Below, piece after piece: positions 1 to 12,351 of a stretch of 64,000 nt of DNA. The translations under genes were made by a program, and so were the position numbers. The notes below the pieces were generated by a model, which searched no databases, was not told the origin of the DNA, and was given only the letters and a program-made list of their open reading frames with translations. Within the stretch, counting starts at the first letter, position 1, and each line of letters opens with the position of its first letter. Source of the stretch: Schistocephalus solidus (Eukaryota > Platyhelminthes > Cestoda > Diphyllobothriidea > Diphyllobothriidae); the NCBI GenBank assembly GCA_017591395.1, contig WEDG01005180.1, forward strand, positions 1 to 64,000. The letters run 5' to 3'.

Positions 1-2050
1 CCTGAAACAACGATCAGGAATTTTTTCACTGTCAGCTTGACTCTACTTTATATACATTTTTTGACCTTGCCTGTAAACTGGCAATAAAAAAATAAAATAA
101 AATAATGAAAATGTAGCCTTGCAAGCATACAAAATCTAAAGGAACAAGACAAAAAGCTTGATCCCAAAACGATGACGGGATTTAGAGAGGGATTAGCTCC
201 AGCCAGGATTTCACAATCGCGAAACGCTCTATAGTGTTTTACGAAAAAGCACACGTAACAGGAACCCAATTTCTGTTATGAGAACCAATGATGGTTTCGA
301 GATATCGGAAATTAAAAACAAATCTAAACAATTTTTGCAGTTCTTTCACTCGGTTTTAACCAGAGAAGCTGTTTTCATTCCATCTAGTTACGAGACTAAG
401 GGATCACCAAGTATTCATGATATGTTTTTTTGAAAAGAGGCGGTGCTTGAAGCACTTAAAAATTCTGAAGACATGTAAATCCCCCGGACCCGATTAGATT
501 TCTTTCTGTGCCAGAAATCGTTCGATTCGGGAATTCTTCCTACCGACTGCGAAAACAGTCCGCATTACACCGTTTCACAAAAGCGGTAGTCGTGCACTTG
601 CTTTAAACTACAGGCCTGTTAGCCTGACCTCAATCTGTTGCAAGGTTATAGAGCAGGTTGCCAAAAAGGAATTTCTGATTTATTTAGAAGCCCATAACCT
701 CTTATCCAATGCACAATTGGCTTTTGTAGGGGAAGACCAAGTTTTACGAACTACATTTATACAATGCAAAGCTGTACAAAAGCACTCGATGCAAAGGAAA
801 ATGTGTATGTAGCTTATATTGATTTCCAGAAGGCTTTTTTTAGTGTTCCCCACCATGGTCTCCTTTACAAGTTGAGTATTTTGGGCATTGGAGGCAAACT
901 TTTAACGTGGATCGAAAATTTTATCGTTGGTCGTTTTTAAGTGATCTGTGTAGTTTGAGCTCGTTTCAGGCACACAGTCCTCGAGAGTGGAGTCCCACAA
1001 GGTTCAGTGCTCGGGCAGATCCTATTTCTTTTGCTCCTTAATGATTGTGTTACGTAATTGGACTTGGAATTTGCTATGTTTTCAAACGATATAAAAATCT
1101 GGAAAGGCATCCACAACGCTGCCGATGGAGACGATTACCAAGACAATATTCTTTGATTAGATGAGTTGTCCTGCAGATAGCTCTTGTCGTTCAAATCAAA
1201 GAAATGCGCTCTGATACGTCTGGAAAATCGAAACCAGGTCACTGTTATGCGCCCCTACTATTTGAACGGTATTCTACTCCGAGAAGCAGAAATACACAAG
1301 GATCTCGGCGTCTGGATGACAGACAATCTGAAGCCTTCTACGCAATGTTGCAGGGAGGTTAAATCCGCAAATTCAATGCTATATGCTATCAAAGGGACAT
1401 TTAAACTTTCCTAAGAAGACTGCTTTTCTAAAGTCCTTGGTACGTTTGCATGGCCACATCTTGAATATGTGATCGAATCCTGGCGACCGTGGTCCCATCA
1501 GAATTAAACCTGTCTTTGGGGTGCAGCAGCGAGCAACAAAATTAGTAAGAGGTCAAGGTGAACTGCCTAAATAACCGTAAGATCTATCCTCTGAGTTAAA
1601 CGCAGTTGCGCGGAGACTTGAGACAAACCTTCCATATCGTTCGTGGCATGGATTACACCCTCCTGTGTGATAACGTTTTTCAACTTGTCACTACGACTTA
1701 TCGTCGAGGTCATCCATCCAAATTATGTGTGCTCCAAGGAAGATTAGACGTGAAGTATTTTTTTTCCAAACGTGTCGTGGAACCATGCAATAAACTACCT
1801 AAGGCGACTGTAATTGCCCAGTCTGTGGAGGCATTCAAACATTGGCTTGACATACGTATGTTGCAGCACCACGAACACTATGTGACTACATAACCTTAAA
1901 AATACCAGCGTAGTACATAACTCTGCCTACATTCAATTGACTGAAACTTCTTTATATTGCTTACAATTCTTGCGATATTTATGTATAAAATAGAGTTGAA
2001 ATGCGTAAGCCTATTTTCCTCAAATACACTGAACCGAACTGAACTGAAAG
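1..2050 (+). mobile_element. Degenerate CR1/Jockey-like LINE, reverse transcriptase to 3' end
   Basis: Broken reading frames in order match the better copy at 22631-25312. About 230-480 matches the pre-RT region (TREAVFIPSS, SPGPD-like). About 600-660 gives YRPVSLTSICCKVIE. About 815-860 gives YIDFQKAFFSVPHHGLLYKL, and 985-1010 gives ESGVPQGSVLG. About 1075-1110 is MFSNDIKIWKGIHNAAD, where the FADD catalytic motif has become FSND. 1184-1414 and 1606-1893 are the C-terminal region (GDLRQTFHIVRGMDY, PCNKLPKA). It ends in CTGAACCGAACTGAACTGAA at 2029-2048, the pentamer tail of this family. Many stops and frameshifts make it a dead copy. Confidence 0.85.
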
Positions 2051-3445
2051 AAGGTTTACTTACCAACGAGATTAGGAGAGAACCAGAGAGCCAATTGCCT
2101 GGACCTTGTATTTACGAAGGACTTCTCTAACATTGATGAAATTTATTCTTTTGTATCTCTCAGTAAGAGTGAGCATATTATGCTGCTGTGGGATTACCCA
2201 CTTCATTCTCAATGCCAGAAGAGAACGGAAGGCAAGTGAAATATAGGGAAGGCTGATTTAAACGCAATAGAGAAAGAACTGATGTCAGTGAAATGGGATT
2301 GTTTGCTCAAAGGTAATCCTTATGATGACTGGCGATCGTTTAAAACGATTACACCCAATCTGATAGAGTGCTATTGTCCAGTGAAAGTAACAGAAAGAAT
2401 AGTCGCCGTGCCTAATAAATGGAGAAGAAAAAATGGAAGGTATTTATGAAAACAGGGTCAGCAGAACATCTCTAGGAATTTCGTCACCAACGATATGCTG
2501 TCAAAAATTTATCCGCCAGAGAAGGAAGAACTATTAATCCAGAACTACCCAGCAGGCAGAAAATAAGCCTTTCATTTTATTCCATTATATCAATAGTCTA
2601 GGATCCAGTCTCAGTCCATATGAATGCGAATGGTATAGAAATCATTGAAAATGGCAACAAAGCCGAGCACTTGGGTCGCAGTTCACTAGAGAAACTGAGT
2701 TTCAGCTTGACAATATCAACAGTGCTGTTTTAAACGCCGGTCCAGTGCTTGAATATATACTCTTCCTGGCACCTCTCGTGGAACGAAAACTGCAGCATCT
2801 CAAGAAGCAAAGTCATCTGGTTCAGACGATATACTGGCAAAGTTCTTCAAAGAATTGGTGGGCGACCCATCCATACCACTAGCGCATATATCCAATTCTT
2901 CAATTCAATCAGGAAGACTGTTATCCGAATGGAAGGCAGCAAATATATACCCCTTATACAAAAGTGGGGTTTGATCTTATTCAAAAATTATCGGCCTGAT
3001 AGCCTTACCTCCATTTGCTGTTCAATAATGGAATCTATAATTAAGCTGACCATGAAGTTCCTTGAGGAAACCTGATTACTCTCAGAGTTCCCGCATGGTT
3101 TCAGACAGAACCACTCTTGTCTTTCCAGTTTATTGCTCTCGACACGGCAGTCAACTCACACATTGGACGAAGATGGTAGGTTTGACGTCATCTACACTGA
3201 ATTTAAGATGGTATTTGATAGTGTCCCACACAAACTTCTTTCCATAAATTATCTGAAATTGGAGTAAGAGTAATGTTGCTGATATGGCTTGCAGATTTTC
3301 TCTCAGGAAGATTGCGAACCCTGTATATCGATACCTAGAAGTCAACACCTACTCCGGTTCTAAGTGGTGTCCCATAATGCTCCGTCTTAGGGCCGTTACT
3401 CTTCTCAGTCTACATAAAAGACCTGGGTTGTAGCGGCGCCATGTT
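2051..3445 (+). mobile_element. Second degenerate LINE fragment of the same family (EN end to RT middle)
   Basis: Translation around 2095-2200 gives DLVFTKDFSNIDEIYSFVS-like sequence, matching DLVLTKAPDSIDVVNCVS in the copy at 22631-25312 (end of the endonuclease domain). About 2975-3050 gives NYRPDSLTSICCSIMESIIK, and 3165-3245 gives YTEFKMVFDSVPHKL. The PQGSVLG motif (about 3370) is damaged. The copy stops before the catalytic aspartates, where a different repeat begins at about 3455. It is heavily broken by stops and frameshifts. Confidence 0.75.
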
Positions 3446-3454
3446 TATTTAGCA

Positions 3455-4031
3455 TTTATATTTGGTTAGCACCGGCAAGGCACTGTCTAAGCAAACATTA
3501 GTAACGAAATAAAGTTATGACAATGTGTGCAGATAAAATGTACAAATTCATAACTTGTCCTGCTATGTCAACATTTAGCAGTTTTAAAATTAATGGTGAA
3601 CTAGAAAAAATAGGCAGTGAAAGAAACTCCTACCATGAAAATGGAAGGAGAGTTCAATAGGCCTTCATTTTCGAATAGAAGGTAGGAGAAAAAAACTGCT
3701 TAGGAAAAAATGGTCAGGTGGTAGAATAGGGTAATACTGCAGTAGCATTTCAGAATGAGATAATGAAACGTCGAGGTGATTCGTTCTTGATCACTTAGGC
3801 GTATGAAACAGAATCTCACGAAAAATGCGTCAATGAACTTAAGTCCTCAGCATCATAGGATCCAGAATTGAATTCTGATGATGGTTAGTATCCAAAGAAA
3901 CCGCAGCATTTAAGACTGTGGACCACCGAATTTGTACGTCCGAATGACGTCATCGTTTGGAGGACGGGTGATATAAGGAGACATTATAGTTCATGGGCGT
4001 CTCGAGGTAGCGTAAATATAGTTTCAAGAGG
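3455..4031 (+). repeat. ~570-bp direct repeat, copy 1
   Basis: It starts near atttatatttggttag and ends near gtttcaaga. It matches 6302-6853 nearly throughout, for example ttctgatgatggttagtatcca and gtaatactgcagtagcatttcagaat, with small indels. No coding frame is conserved between the copies. A weaker third copy is at 31062-31390. Together the copies behave as a dispersed, non-coding repeat family; an LTR was considered but no matching internal region is seen. Confidence 0.85.
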
Positions 4032-5031
4032 GTTACTCAAATTCCCGATGGTCCTTTCTCCGAGTCATGGGGAAAGCTACTGGGAAAAGATGAGGAAAAT
4101 AAAAGGTTAATAGAATCAGTGTTAAGATAAATGTGCAGTCTTCGCTTGAATGCAGATAGACTAGTTAACGACCTAATTTCAATTGGCAAGTTATTCCAAA
4201 GAAAACTATACCTAGAAGCAAAGAAGAGAGAGCGTTTACACGTGGAGGATGCAGGGGGAGGTATAATTAGTGCAGAATTTCTTAGGTTATAAGGAAGACT
4301 AACGGGGGTAATGACAGAAAGCTTTGGGAGAGTTGAACTATTATTAAGTCGAAAAAGGAGACAAAAGCCTGCTTCAAGTCTCCTGACCCAAAGAAATTTT
4401 AGCTTCGTTAGCTGGCATCTTGTTGAGTAGGAAGTAGTTGAAAGAGTCGGAAATAGGAGTTTTTTTGTGAAATGTCTTTGGACATTTTCAATTTTTGAAC
4501 GGCTAGATTCGTTCATCAAACCGAAGAAAGGACAGCAAAATTCAAGAATGGGAAGTACAAACATACGATAAAAATCTTAATTTAATTTCAGGAAGGTAGA
4601 AATTATAAGAAATAAAGCCGCAAATCTGAGCAGCTTTGGCCGTAATTCTATCGGCATGAGGCGAAAGATCTAATTTATTGGTGTAGCTTAAGCCCAAGTT
4701 CTTGATGGAGAAACATTCAATCATATGGCAACCTTCAAAGATAAGAGGTTGTGGCAGCCTTACAGGCCTAAAACTCATGTAGCGACACTTAGTAGGTGAG
4801 AACTCCATTAGCCATGTGGAGCTCCAGGCCGAAAGAGCGTCTAAGTCTGAATGAATTTGTTCTAGGCACCGTTCGGTTGTAGAGTTAGAGAAGGAATACA
4901 CGCATTTGAGATAATCAGCATAAATAAAAGATTGAGAATGTTTAACTATCGATGAAATATCATTTATATACAGTAAGAACAACAAAGGACCTAATACGGT
5001 ACCTTGAAGGACGATGTTAAATTGTGGAGGG
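4032..5031 (-). mobile_element. Degenerate LINE of a second family, minus strand (RT palm to C-terminus)
   Basis: Two overlapping frames on the minus strand make up one product. 5066-4542 gives QGTVLGPLLFLLYINDISS and FIYADYLKCVYSFS, where the catalytic YADD reads YADY. 4564-4037 continues with LPILEFCCPFFGLMNE, KIENVQRHFTKKL, RYSFLWNNLPIEIRSL and SAFKRRLHIYL, the usual LINE C-terminal order. A frameshift near 4555 links them. The family differs in sequence from the neighbouring LINE on the plus strand. It sits exactly between direct repeat copy 1 and a plus-strand LINE tail, as if inserted or rearranged there. Confidence 0.8.
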
Positions 5032-5800
5032 CCATGGGATCTGATACCAATAGGCACACACTTCAAGAGAGTCTCAAACGTCTTAGCAGATGTTCTGCTC
5101 GTTGGCTCTTAATTTTTAACGTTGTGAGTGTTGTCCTGAGCCTCCTTACCAGAAAGACCGGTAAGGAGGATGATTCCTACCAATACCTTCACGATGGGCA
5201 GCTTCTTTAAATTGTTGAGGTACAGAAGGACCGCGGTGTTCTAATAAACTCCCCACTAAAACCATCTTCACAGTGCCTAAAGGCAGGAAAACGCATGACA
5301 CGTATTATTTACAATCAGCTGTAGAACTACTCCGAAAAAACCTACGGGGCATTTTTTCAATCTCACTTGGGGTATGCCGTCCAGGCCTGGCGTCCGTGGT
5401 TTAAAATCAATTGTCTAAAGCTGGAACGAGTGCAAGCGAGGGCTTCGAAGATGGTCAAGAATCTTTGTCATCTGCCTTACGAAGCCAGACTGGCTGAACT
5501 GGATTTGTTTCCTCTCAATTACAGGTAACTACGTGGTAAACGCGTCCAAACCTACTGAATTATCAGAGGCCGCGATTGTGCCTTATAATTTGCTGACTTC
5601 TTCGAATTGGATGGCACGGAATATCTGCGGAGTCATCCATTTAAACTGCAAAGGAAATTGGTCCATATGGACGTCCAACGGATTGCCTTTTTCGCAGAGG
5701 GTCATTGGAGCATGAAACGGACTCCCTGACGAGGTAGTCCTTTCAGAAACTGTTGACCCAGAGTTTTTATGCGAACTAGTACCCCTAAGCATGCTATATT
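5031..5800 (+). mobile_element. C-terminal fragment of the first LINE family
   Basis: Starting inside ESLKRLSRCSARWLLIFN, translated pieces follow the order of the copy at 22631-25312. They include LGYAVQAWRPWFK (about 5370-5405), LERVQARASKMVKNL (about 5420-5465), LPYEARLAELDLFPLNYRQLRG (about 5475-5540) and NGLPFSQRVIGA (to 5715). The cysteine/arginine-rich hydrophilic stretch at the start normally follows the FADD region. Frames are interrupted. The minus-strand open frame 6017-5583 here is a shadow. Confidence 0.75.
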
Positions 5801-6301
5801 GTCTTTTCTTCTCAATTGCTGGAAAGGCTTTTAGTTTTATCCTTGGCTCAGATGAAACCTTACCTGCTAATCCATATCCATTTGCTGAACAGTTTTTCTC
5901 CTGCACCTGGTTTTGAATGTGGGAGATCCACGAACCCTTTCCTACTTTTTGAGAAGTTTCTTTCACTGTTTTATTGGGTTTGAATTGGAGCAATTCCACC
6001 TTTACTAATGAAGCCAAAAAATACAGTTCCTCAGTTAAGGAAAGGAGAGGGGAATTTATTTGGAATATGGGTATAAAAGAAGAGCAAAAATTAGACTATC
6101 GAGTGAATACCAACTAAACGATTTAGAAATAACGGATACTTTCACTTGGTCACCAGTCTCCAATCTTACGTCTGAAGATCTATACAGGAAGTACAAATAC
6201 AAACTTTTTTAATCCTCCGTATGTATGCATAGGAACTTTTGTAGTGTTCCAGCGTGCTTTGCAACAAGTTCATTTAAAATTAGATTCGATCGAATTTATA
6301 G
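5801..6301. other. Unassigned spacer
   Basis: This AT-rich spacer sits between a LINE fragment and direct repeat copy 2. No domain, RNA gene or repeat structure was recognised. Confidence 0.4.
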
Positions 6302-6853
6302 AATTTATATTTGGTTAGTGGTGGTAAGGCATTGTCTTAACAAACATTAGTAACGAAATAAAATTATGACAATTTTTGCAGATAAAATGTACAAATATTT
6401 AATAATGTAGACAGAACTTGTCATATTAGGTCAACAGTAGGCGATGTGTTGAAATTAATAGTGAACTAGAAAATAGGCAATAGGCCTTCATTTTCGAATA
6501 AAAGGTAGGATAAAAAAACTGCTTAGGAAAATAAGGTCAGGTGGTAGAGTAGGTAATACTGCAGTAGCATTTCAGAATAAGATAAGGAAACGTCGAGATG
6601 GTTCATTCTTGATCACTTAGGCGTAGGAAGCAAAATCTCTTGAAAATGCGCCAATGAACTTGAGGCCTCAGCATCTTAGGATCCAGAATTGAATTCTGAT
6701 GATGGTTAGTATCCAACGAAAAGTCAGAATTTTAGACTGTGGACCACCGAATGTGTACGTCCGAATGACTTCATCGTTTGGATGACTGGTGATATGAGGA
6801 GACATCATGGTTCTTGGGGGACTCGACGTAGCGAAAATAGAGTTTCAAGATGG
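6302..6853 (+). repeat. ~550-bp direct repeat, copy 2
   Basis: It is the same sequence as 3455-4031 in the same orientation. It includes taacgaaataaaattatgac near the start and ggatccagaattgaattctg in the second half. The two copies enclose 2.3 kb containing two LINE fragments in opposite orientations. Confidence 0.85.
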
Positions 6854-8295
6854 CAATCGTATACTCAAATGCAATTTCACCGTCTTGCGGAAGTTTATCG
6901 GAGGTCTCGCGTAGGAAACTTTGTAATAATGCACCACGGTTCTCCTTGTGTCATAACAGGATTCACAACTTACTTTGTTTAGTTGCTTTCCGTTCTGTAA
7001 TTGTGAACTCCTTGTTAACTCAAACGAGAGATGGACATCTCTCTGGTGGATAGTAATCCATTTCTAGTTGCAACGATTGAAATTCACTTTCTAAGGTTTG
7101 GCTGATGGGGAACATAGTATTGATTAAATTTCCAAGAGCAATCTCAATTTTCCTTTAGGATACCAGACCAGTAGATTTAAAAATTCCAGTGCAATTGTTA
7201 ATTTAGGGGAATGGTCTGATAAGCCCAGTTGTGCACAACGTGTGGTTCGACTGCAACGTTCTCATCCCTCGTTAGTTGTACACCTATGTTTGACCACATT
7301 TTAAGGTTTATTTTCTTCTGGTGTGGTGTTTATTTTCAATTGATATCAAAAAATAGAAATATAATCACCTTAAAATACGTTTTCAAGCTTACTACCATAC
7401 TATATCCGTTTCAGCCTCCTTCCCTCATGTTTGATAGGTTCCGGATCTCCGGATAGGTGTGCCTTTACACAAATTATGTGCCACCCTCTTAGTTACCCTA
7501 GATAAATTATATTTTGGATAACACTATTTGACCTAATTGTCTGCCCTCTTAGTCGTGATTACTAAAATATAATCTTCAATGGGTTTCAGTTGTACACTCT
7601 GTAGCCCTTGTTTTGGTTTTCAACCCCTGTGAATTGCCTCTAGTGCTGAGGTACTTAATCAAATGAACAGGTGTCGGTGAACCTTCGCTATTTCCCCTTT
7701 CGGAGGCTCAGAGGTACGCTTACGCATTTGACCGCCGTAGGCATTTGACTACGGGGGCGATCGTATGCAGGCAATAGCAAAGAGAACTTCTTGTACATGG
7801 ACTACCAAGACATTGTCGCTAGTTTTTGCATAAGTTGTCTGTTTTGAGCCCAGCACAAAACAGACAGTATATGATAGGTCAAAACTGAAAGAAAAAGTTC
7901 CTCAACTTCTTGAGTCAAAAGAACTACAGTCATCAACTATGACCTCATTCCAGATGCAACGTTAAATTGCAAAATTTTCCTTTTTAAAATCTAGGCTGTC
8001 GTAAAAACGTGCCTGTGTGTTCAGTCGTTCACATCCAAAGATTGGAGTTTTTGATAGGCGTTTGCAGAATTCATCTTCTCATCATGATCGTGTGCTCATA
8101 GTTTGTCTATGAACTTACATTAAACCAAAGTAGTTGGGTGCCCATGTTTTCACATATTACGTCGGTCATTTTTTGTGGAGCGTCTAAGTCCACTGTATCA
8201 TTTAGCTGACTATAATCAAAGTGCTCTAACCAAAATTGTGCACGATGTGTATCACTAATGAAAAACCAGAGATTAGCAGCATCCATAGATTGCAA
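6854..8295. other. AT-rich stretch, no gene seen
   Basis: Only short open frames under 80 codons are present, with no recognisable domain. No tRNA or other RNA gene was found. Confidence 0.4.
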
Positions 8296-8737
8296 GCCAT
8301 GTCCTAAGGTAATTCCACGATTCCGAATTCCTCACCTGGTCAGCTGATCCATTGGACCTAAAATCGTTCTTATCCATACCAGTGCTCTAGGCTGGGTTAG
8401 GATTTTAAAAGAATGGTCTAGAAGAATAATTGAAAACGAAGGATAACTATGACAAAAGCCAGCATTTCACGACAAAGTCTGCATTACCTATATGCCGCTT
8501 TTGTGATAGCGCAAATAAGATGTTCCAGTCTAAGGGAATCGGTTTAACAGAGAACAATTTCTCTCGTAGGGATGATAACATCTTTATGAAGAATGAGGTT
8601 ATAGAACGGAGTTGAGTAGTGCTCAATCCGATGATGAGTTCTGAACAGCATGCTGTCTTTGAGGTATGAAATGCACTGTCGCAATTGAGCATCCATTCAC
8701 AGCACCTGCTTGATATTTTAAGGTCATGAATAGGGTC
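8296..8737. repeat. Large inverted repeat, left arm
   Basis: This arm is the reverse complement of 9517-9956, with roughly 75-80% identity judged by eye. Matching blocks include gcaaataagatgttccagtctaaggg against its partner ccttagactggaacatccaatttgc, and the short peptide SVKPIPLDWNI encoded on the minus strand here and on the plus strand in the partner. Confidence 0.8.
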
Positions 8738-9516
8738 AACGATAGAGTAATTTTATAGATGTATCGTCTCTAAGAAGGAGTCAGTTCCATGAAACAACAA
8801 CTGCGTGGATGCGGATTTTCAGTCAAGCGAAAGTTACTGAAAGTGAACTGCCCGACGTGGGTGTTTGAGAAAGAGCTCGGCTGCACAGTCTTCATGCCAA
8901 CAGGTGGAATAGGTAAAATAAATCAAACATTCAGTTCTGGCCATGCGGGCTAACCACGGATAAATTGATCTTTTAATATAGATCTTGGTCGTAGTGAATT
9001 ACCATAGAATACAGGAAAAAACTTGCAAAAAATTCTTTTCTTCGGCCAGCATATTGACGTCTTCTTTTGTTTCTGTTTAGCCAGCAGTGTGAGATTTGAT
9101 TCAAGAACAAAAACTCGTCCTTAAAGGTATATTAATAGCAAAATGAGGATAAAAAGATATAAATTAGAGGAATTACTATTTCATGTGAAATTTTTACCTT
9201 GCACAAATCGGGTTGCCATGCGAATGGAGTTTTTTAAGTTGTCCTATTTATCTACATAGTAACATGATCTTTGGACATGTGATCGAGGAATATAGCACTA
9301 ATCTGAGACGTATAAACATGAACCCAAGGAAATGAATTTAAAAGGGTAGCATAAAATTTCTGAGTAGATTTCGCTAAAACACAAAACAGCTCTTCCTGCA
9401 AAAGTACAGAAAATCCAGATTTGCTCAGTTATCATGAATCAAACACAAACAGGGAGGTTCGTTGGACTGATTCCTTATTCGATTCGATTCATTTACAAGA
9501 TTGCTCGCATCTTCAT
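8738..9516. other. Spacer of the large inverted repeat
   Basis: This is about 780 bp of AT-rich sequence between the two arms. No transposase or other coding region was recognised, so if the whole is a transposon it is non-autonomous. Confidence 0.4.
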
Positions 9517-9956
9517 CCTAATTCATGACCTTCACGTAGCCGGCGGGAGCTGTGAGTGACCGCTCAATTGCGACAATGCATTCCATACCTCAACGACTGC
9601 ATGCTGTTTGGAACTCATCATCGGTTTGAGCACTACTCAACCCCGTTCTATAAACTCAATTCTTCATAAAGATGCAAGCGTCCATGACATTGAAATTGTC
9701 CTCTGTTAAACCGATTCCCTTAGACTGGAACATCCAATTTGCGCTCTCGCAAAAGTACCACATAGGTACTGCATATTTTGTCGCGAAATGCTGGCTATCA
9801 AGTTATCCTTCGTTTTCCGTATTTTCTCCAATGTCATCTTTTTTAAATCCGAACCCACCATCTAGTACTGGTGCAATCAAGAGCGGTGTTAAGGCCAATG
9901 GATCAACTGGCCGGGTGAGGGATGAAGAATCGTGGACTTACCTGTGGAAATATTTT
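9517..9956. repeat. Large inverted repeat, right arm
   Basis: This is the partner of 8296-8737. Outer parts also match: catccaatttgcgctctcgc, gcgaaatgctggctatca and a stretch around gaatcgtgga. It could be a fold-back element, or two oppositely inserted copies of one dispersed repeat. Confidence 0.8.
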
Positions 9957-11292
9957 ATCCGCAATTATTGTGATTTTAAGCCAATATGGCGGTCTTGACT
10001 GATCAACCAAGCCTTGGAAACACGCGCATGGACCGCACGACAGATCTTTATGAGACTTGTTTTGGGGTTATCGATACCCTTCACCTTCCGCATCCATACC
10101 TCCCTAAGCTCTTCATTGTTATCATCATCGGTTGCTTTATTTTCTATATTAGCACTTCCGCTGCTATGTACAATAAACTTAATTTCCATATTTTACTCTG
10201 CTACCTTCCATCTATTCATCTGTTTTACCGATTTCTGACATTTTTTTCTGGACAATAAGCATCTAACGCTCATATTAAACAATTCGGAACTCTCCACCAA
10301 ACTACGCTTACGACCTACTGTTGAGATAAAGGCATTTTTAAAGAACAAGAGCAGACGGATATTCCATTATATCTCGTCTCTTTAGATATCGATGCTTTTT
10401 CTTCTCCCGAGGTTTTGAATTACTTCCATTACAAAAACGTAAGGAACAAGTTACCTTTTAATTAAATAAAATGATAATTTTCACTTCAGGAGAAACCCGA
10501 TTATTTACTTGAAATTAAAAACAGCAGCAGTATGAAGTGACTACTATGCCCATCTTCTTAGCATAGATCGATGTTGACCAACAGTCCACTTTATCCTTCA
10601 AGATTAAAATAACTATTAGTTCTTGAATCGAAAGGAACGATCAGTGACTCATTTTTATACACATTCTATATTACCCTTAAGGGAAATGTAACAATAGTTC
10701 CGATTTTGAAGCCGCGCCCGTTATAGAATACAAAATCACACACAGTGACTTTATACAGCAATCAATCAAGCAAGCAGGCAAGCAACTCAATCAAGCAACG
10801 CAAATTGCGTATGAAACGCAGAAACCCACAGTTCACTAATGTTACTTCACATTTTTTTTTCCTATTTAATTACTTACTTGTGAATGTGTATTTTTTTTAC
10901 TGTGCTCCCACTTCTAGTAACTCAGATAGTTGTAACGTTAAAATACGTTGATTCTTAATATGCGACAGGAGCGGCTGAGCTCTTTTGGGATTTTAACTGT
11001 GTTAAAAATAGTCATGCTTTGCCTAAAAGTTATTTGAATAAAATACAATTCGTATACTAAGACTAAATAGCCTTCTGACCTAACTGTTCAGTGATATTTT
11101 TACAGTTCCTGTGCTCATTTAGTCGCCATTACGGTGCCTAATAACGCTTGGTGGTTGATAGTTTGAAAATAAGGAGTTAGCTAAAAAGCAAGGCCAGCCG
11201 CATTTGCCTGTCCCAGGCATCGGTGGTCATTAGCGAATTCAGAGCTCGTGTTTGCTCTGTTCAGTCATACCTGAGAGGAAGTGGTAGAGACG
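9957..11292. other. AT-rich stretch, no gene seen
   Basis: Short frames such as 9986-10258 and 10745-10951 show no domain. The hydrophobic residues in the first come from AT-rich codons. It includes several T-runs. Confidence 0.4.
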
Positions 11293-11652
11293 CCTTGTAT
11301 GGCCGCCTAAACGGGACACGGGAATATAAAAACCGCCCAGTCCACTTAAAACAGGTGAACTTGCAATAAATTTCAGGCAGGGTAACTATCCCCATGACAT
11401 AACGCTAACACCAGTCCTAACATAAAACTCAACTTTAACCTAAATCTTAACCTTTACCCTACCCTAAAACTCAACCGTTTTTGGTTTACGTGAACCAAAA
11501 TCTTAACCCTTAGCCTACTCCCGAACCTAACGTTAAGCTTAGGCTTAGGCCTCAACTGACTCCTAAACCTAATTTCCCCGGAGTTTGACGCAAAACCACA
11601 CGTACTGTGAGTGGTTCTTATTACCGTGTCCTATTACGGCGGCCATACAAGG
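11293..11652. mobile_element. MITE-like element with telomere-like core
   Basis: This 360-bp element is bounded by ~29-bp terminal inverted repeats. The left end starts CCTTGTATGGCCGCC and the right end is its exact 15-bp complement GGCGGCCATACAAGG. The next 14 bp also match imperfectly (GGGACACGG / CCGTGTCCT). The interior is rich in degenerate CTAACC/CCTAAA repeats resembling telomeric DNA. A related element lies in reverse at 41950-42288 and fragments at 43000-43110. No coding capacity is seen. A target duplication is not obvious. Confidence 0.7.
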
Positions 11653-12039
11653 AACCACCGAGTCATTGGTGGCAGCTACTTTTAATAAGTTTGCGGAGCA
11701 AGTTAAATTGTTTTCAATTGGTGTGTATTGCATTACCCCAGGAGGAGGGTGTAGTTACAAGTGGTTTTATACACAGAGCCGTTGACGTTATCAATATGAA
11801 TCACGACAAAGGAGAGCTGCTACCTTTCGTTATTTTAATGAGGTTTCAGATAAGGTTTAACAAGGGTAGAGGGGAAGGTTTCGAGCTGCTGAATTTCAGA
11901 TGCAGAATTAACCTCAGCCATACTTCAGGCCTATGGCTAAGGCGTTAACAGAGGATATTCCTGTAAGTCCGAGGAATTTATTTTTAATAGATAGTGTTTT
12001 TAAGCCATATTTTTATGGGAAGCGGTGGGATGCTCATGC
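11653..12039. other. Unassigned spacer
   Basis: No recognisable gene. The plus-strand frame 11607-11948 begins inside the MITE end and has no domain. Confidence 0.35.
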
Positions 12040-12350
12040 TAATCCATCGCAGTACACACGCCGCACCCACCTCAACTATACGCACCGTTCACGCACATTC
12101 ACACACCGCATGGGCATGATAGGCCACATGCGTCTCCATGAAGATATGCTGTAGAAAACCGCCGGCTAAACCACGTTAAAACATCTCTCCTCACCAAACT
12201 CTGCATCACGCAGGATCACACGAAACACCACCCAAAACGTGTTTTCAATCAGCACCTCTGACTGAGAGGGAAGTATCTTCCTCGGCTTTATCTTCATGTA
12301 GCCCCTCTGCTGTATGTATGATCCAAGCCTGAGACAATAAATTTTTACTA
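12040..12350 (+). mobile_element. 3' end of a LINE with C-terminal zinc-finger-like tail, copy 1
   Basis: It encodes RRTHLNYTHRSRTFTHRMGM followed by IGHMRLHEDML and a stop. The FTHRMGxxGHMRLH block recurs at 13910-13980, after a reverse transcriptase. It is the C-terminal C2H2-like motif of a LINE family common in flatworm genomes; here the cysteines are lost. The 3' UTR runs to about 12350, where the R-family repeat starts. Confidence 0.65.
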
Positions 12351-12351
12351 A

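Noticed and set aside
5583..6017. 144-codon minus-strand open frame
   Set aside because: About half of it overlaps the plus-strand LINE C-terminal fragment (5031-5800), and no domain is visible; treated as a shadow.
3455..6853. LTR retrotransposon
   Set aside because: The direct repeats enclose LINE fragments in both orientations, with no gag, protease, integrase or primer-binding site.
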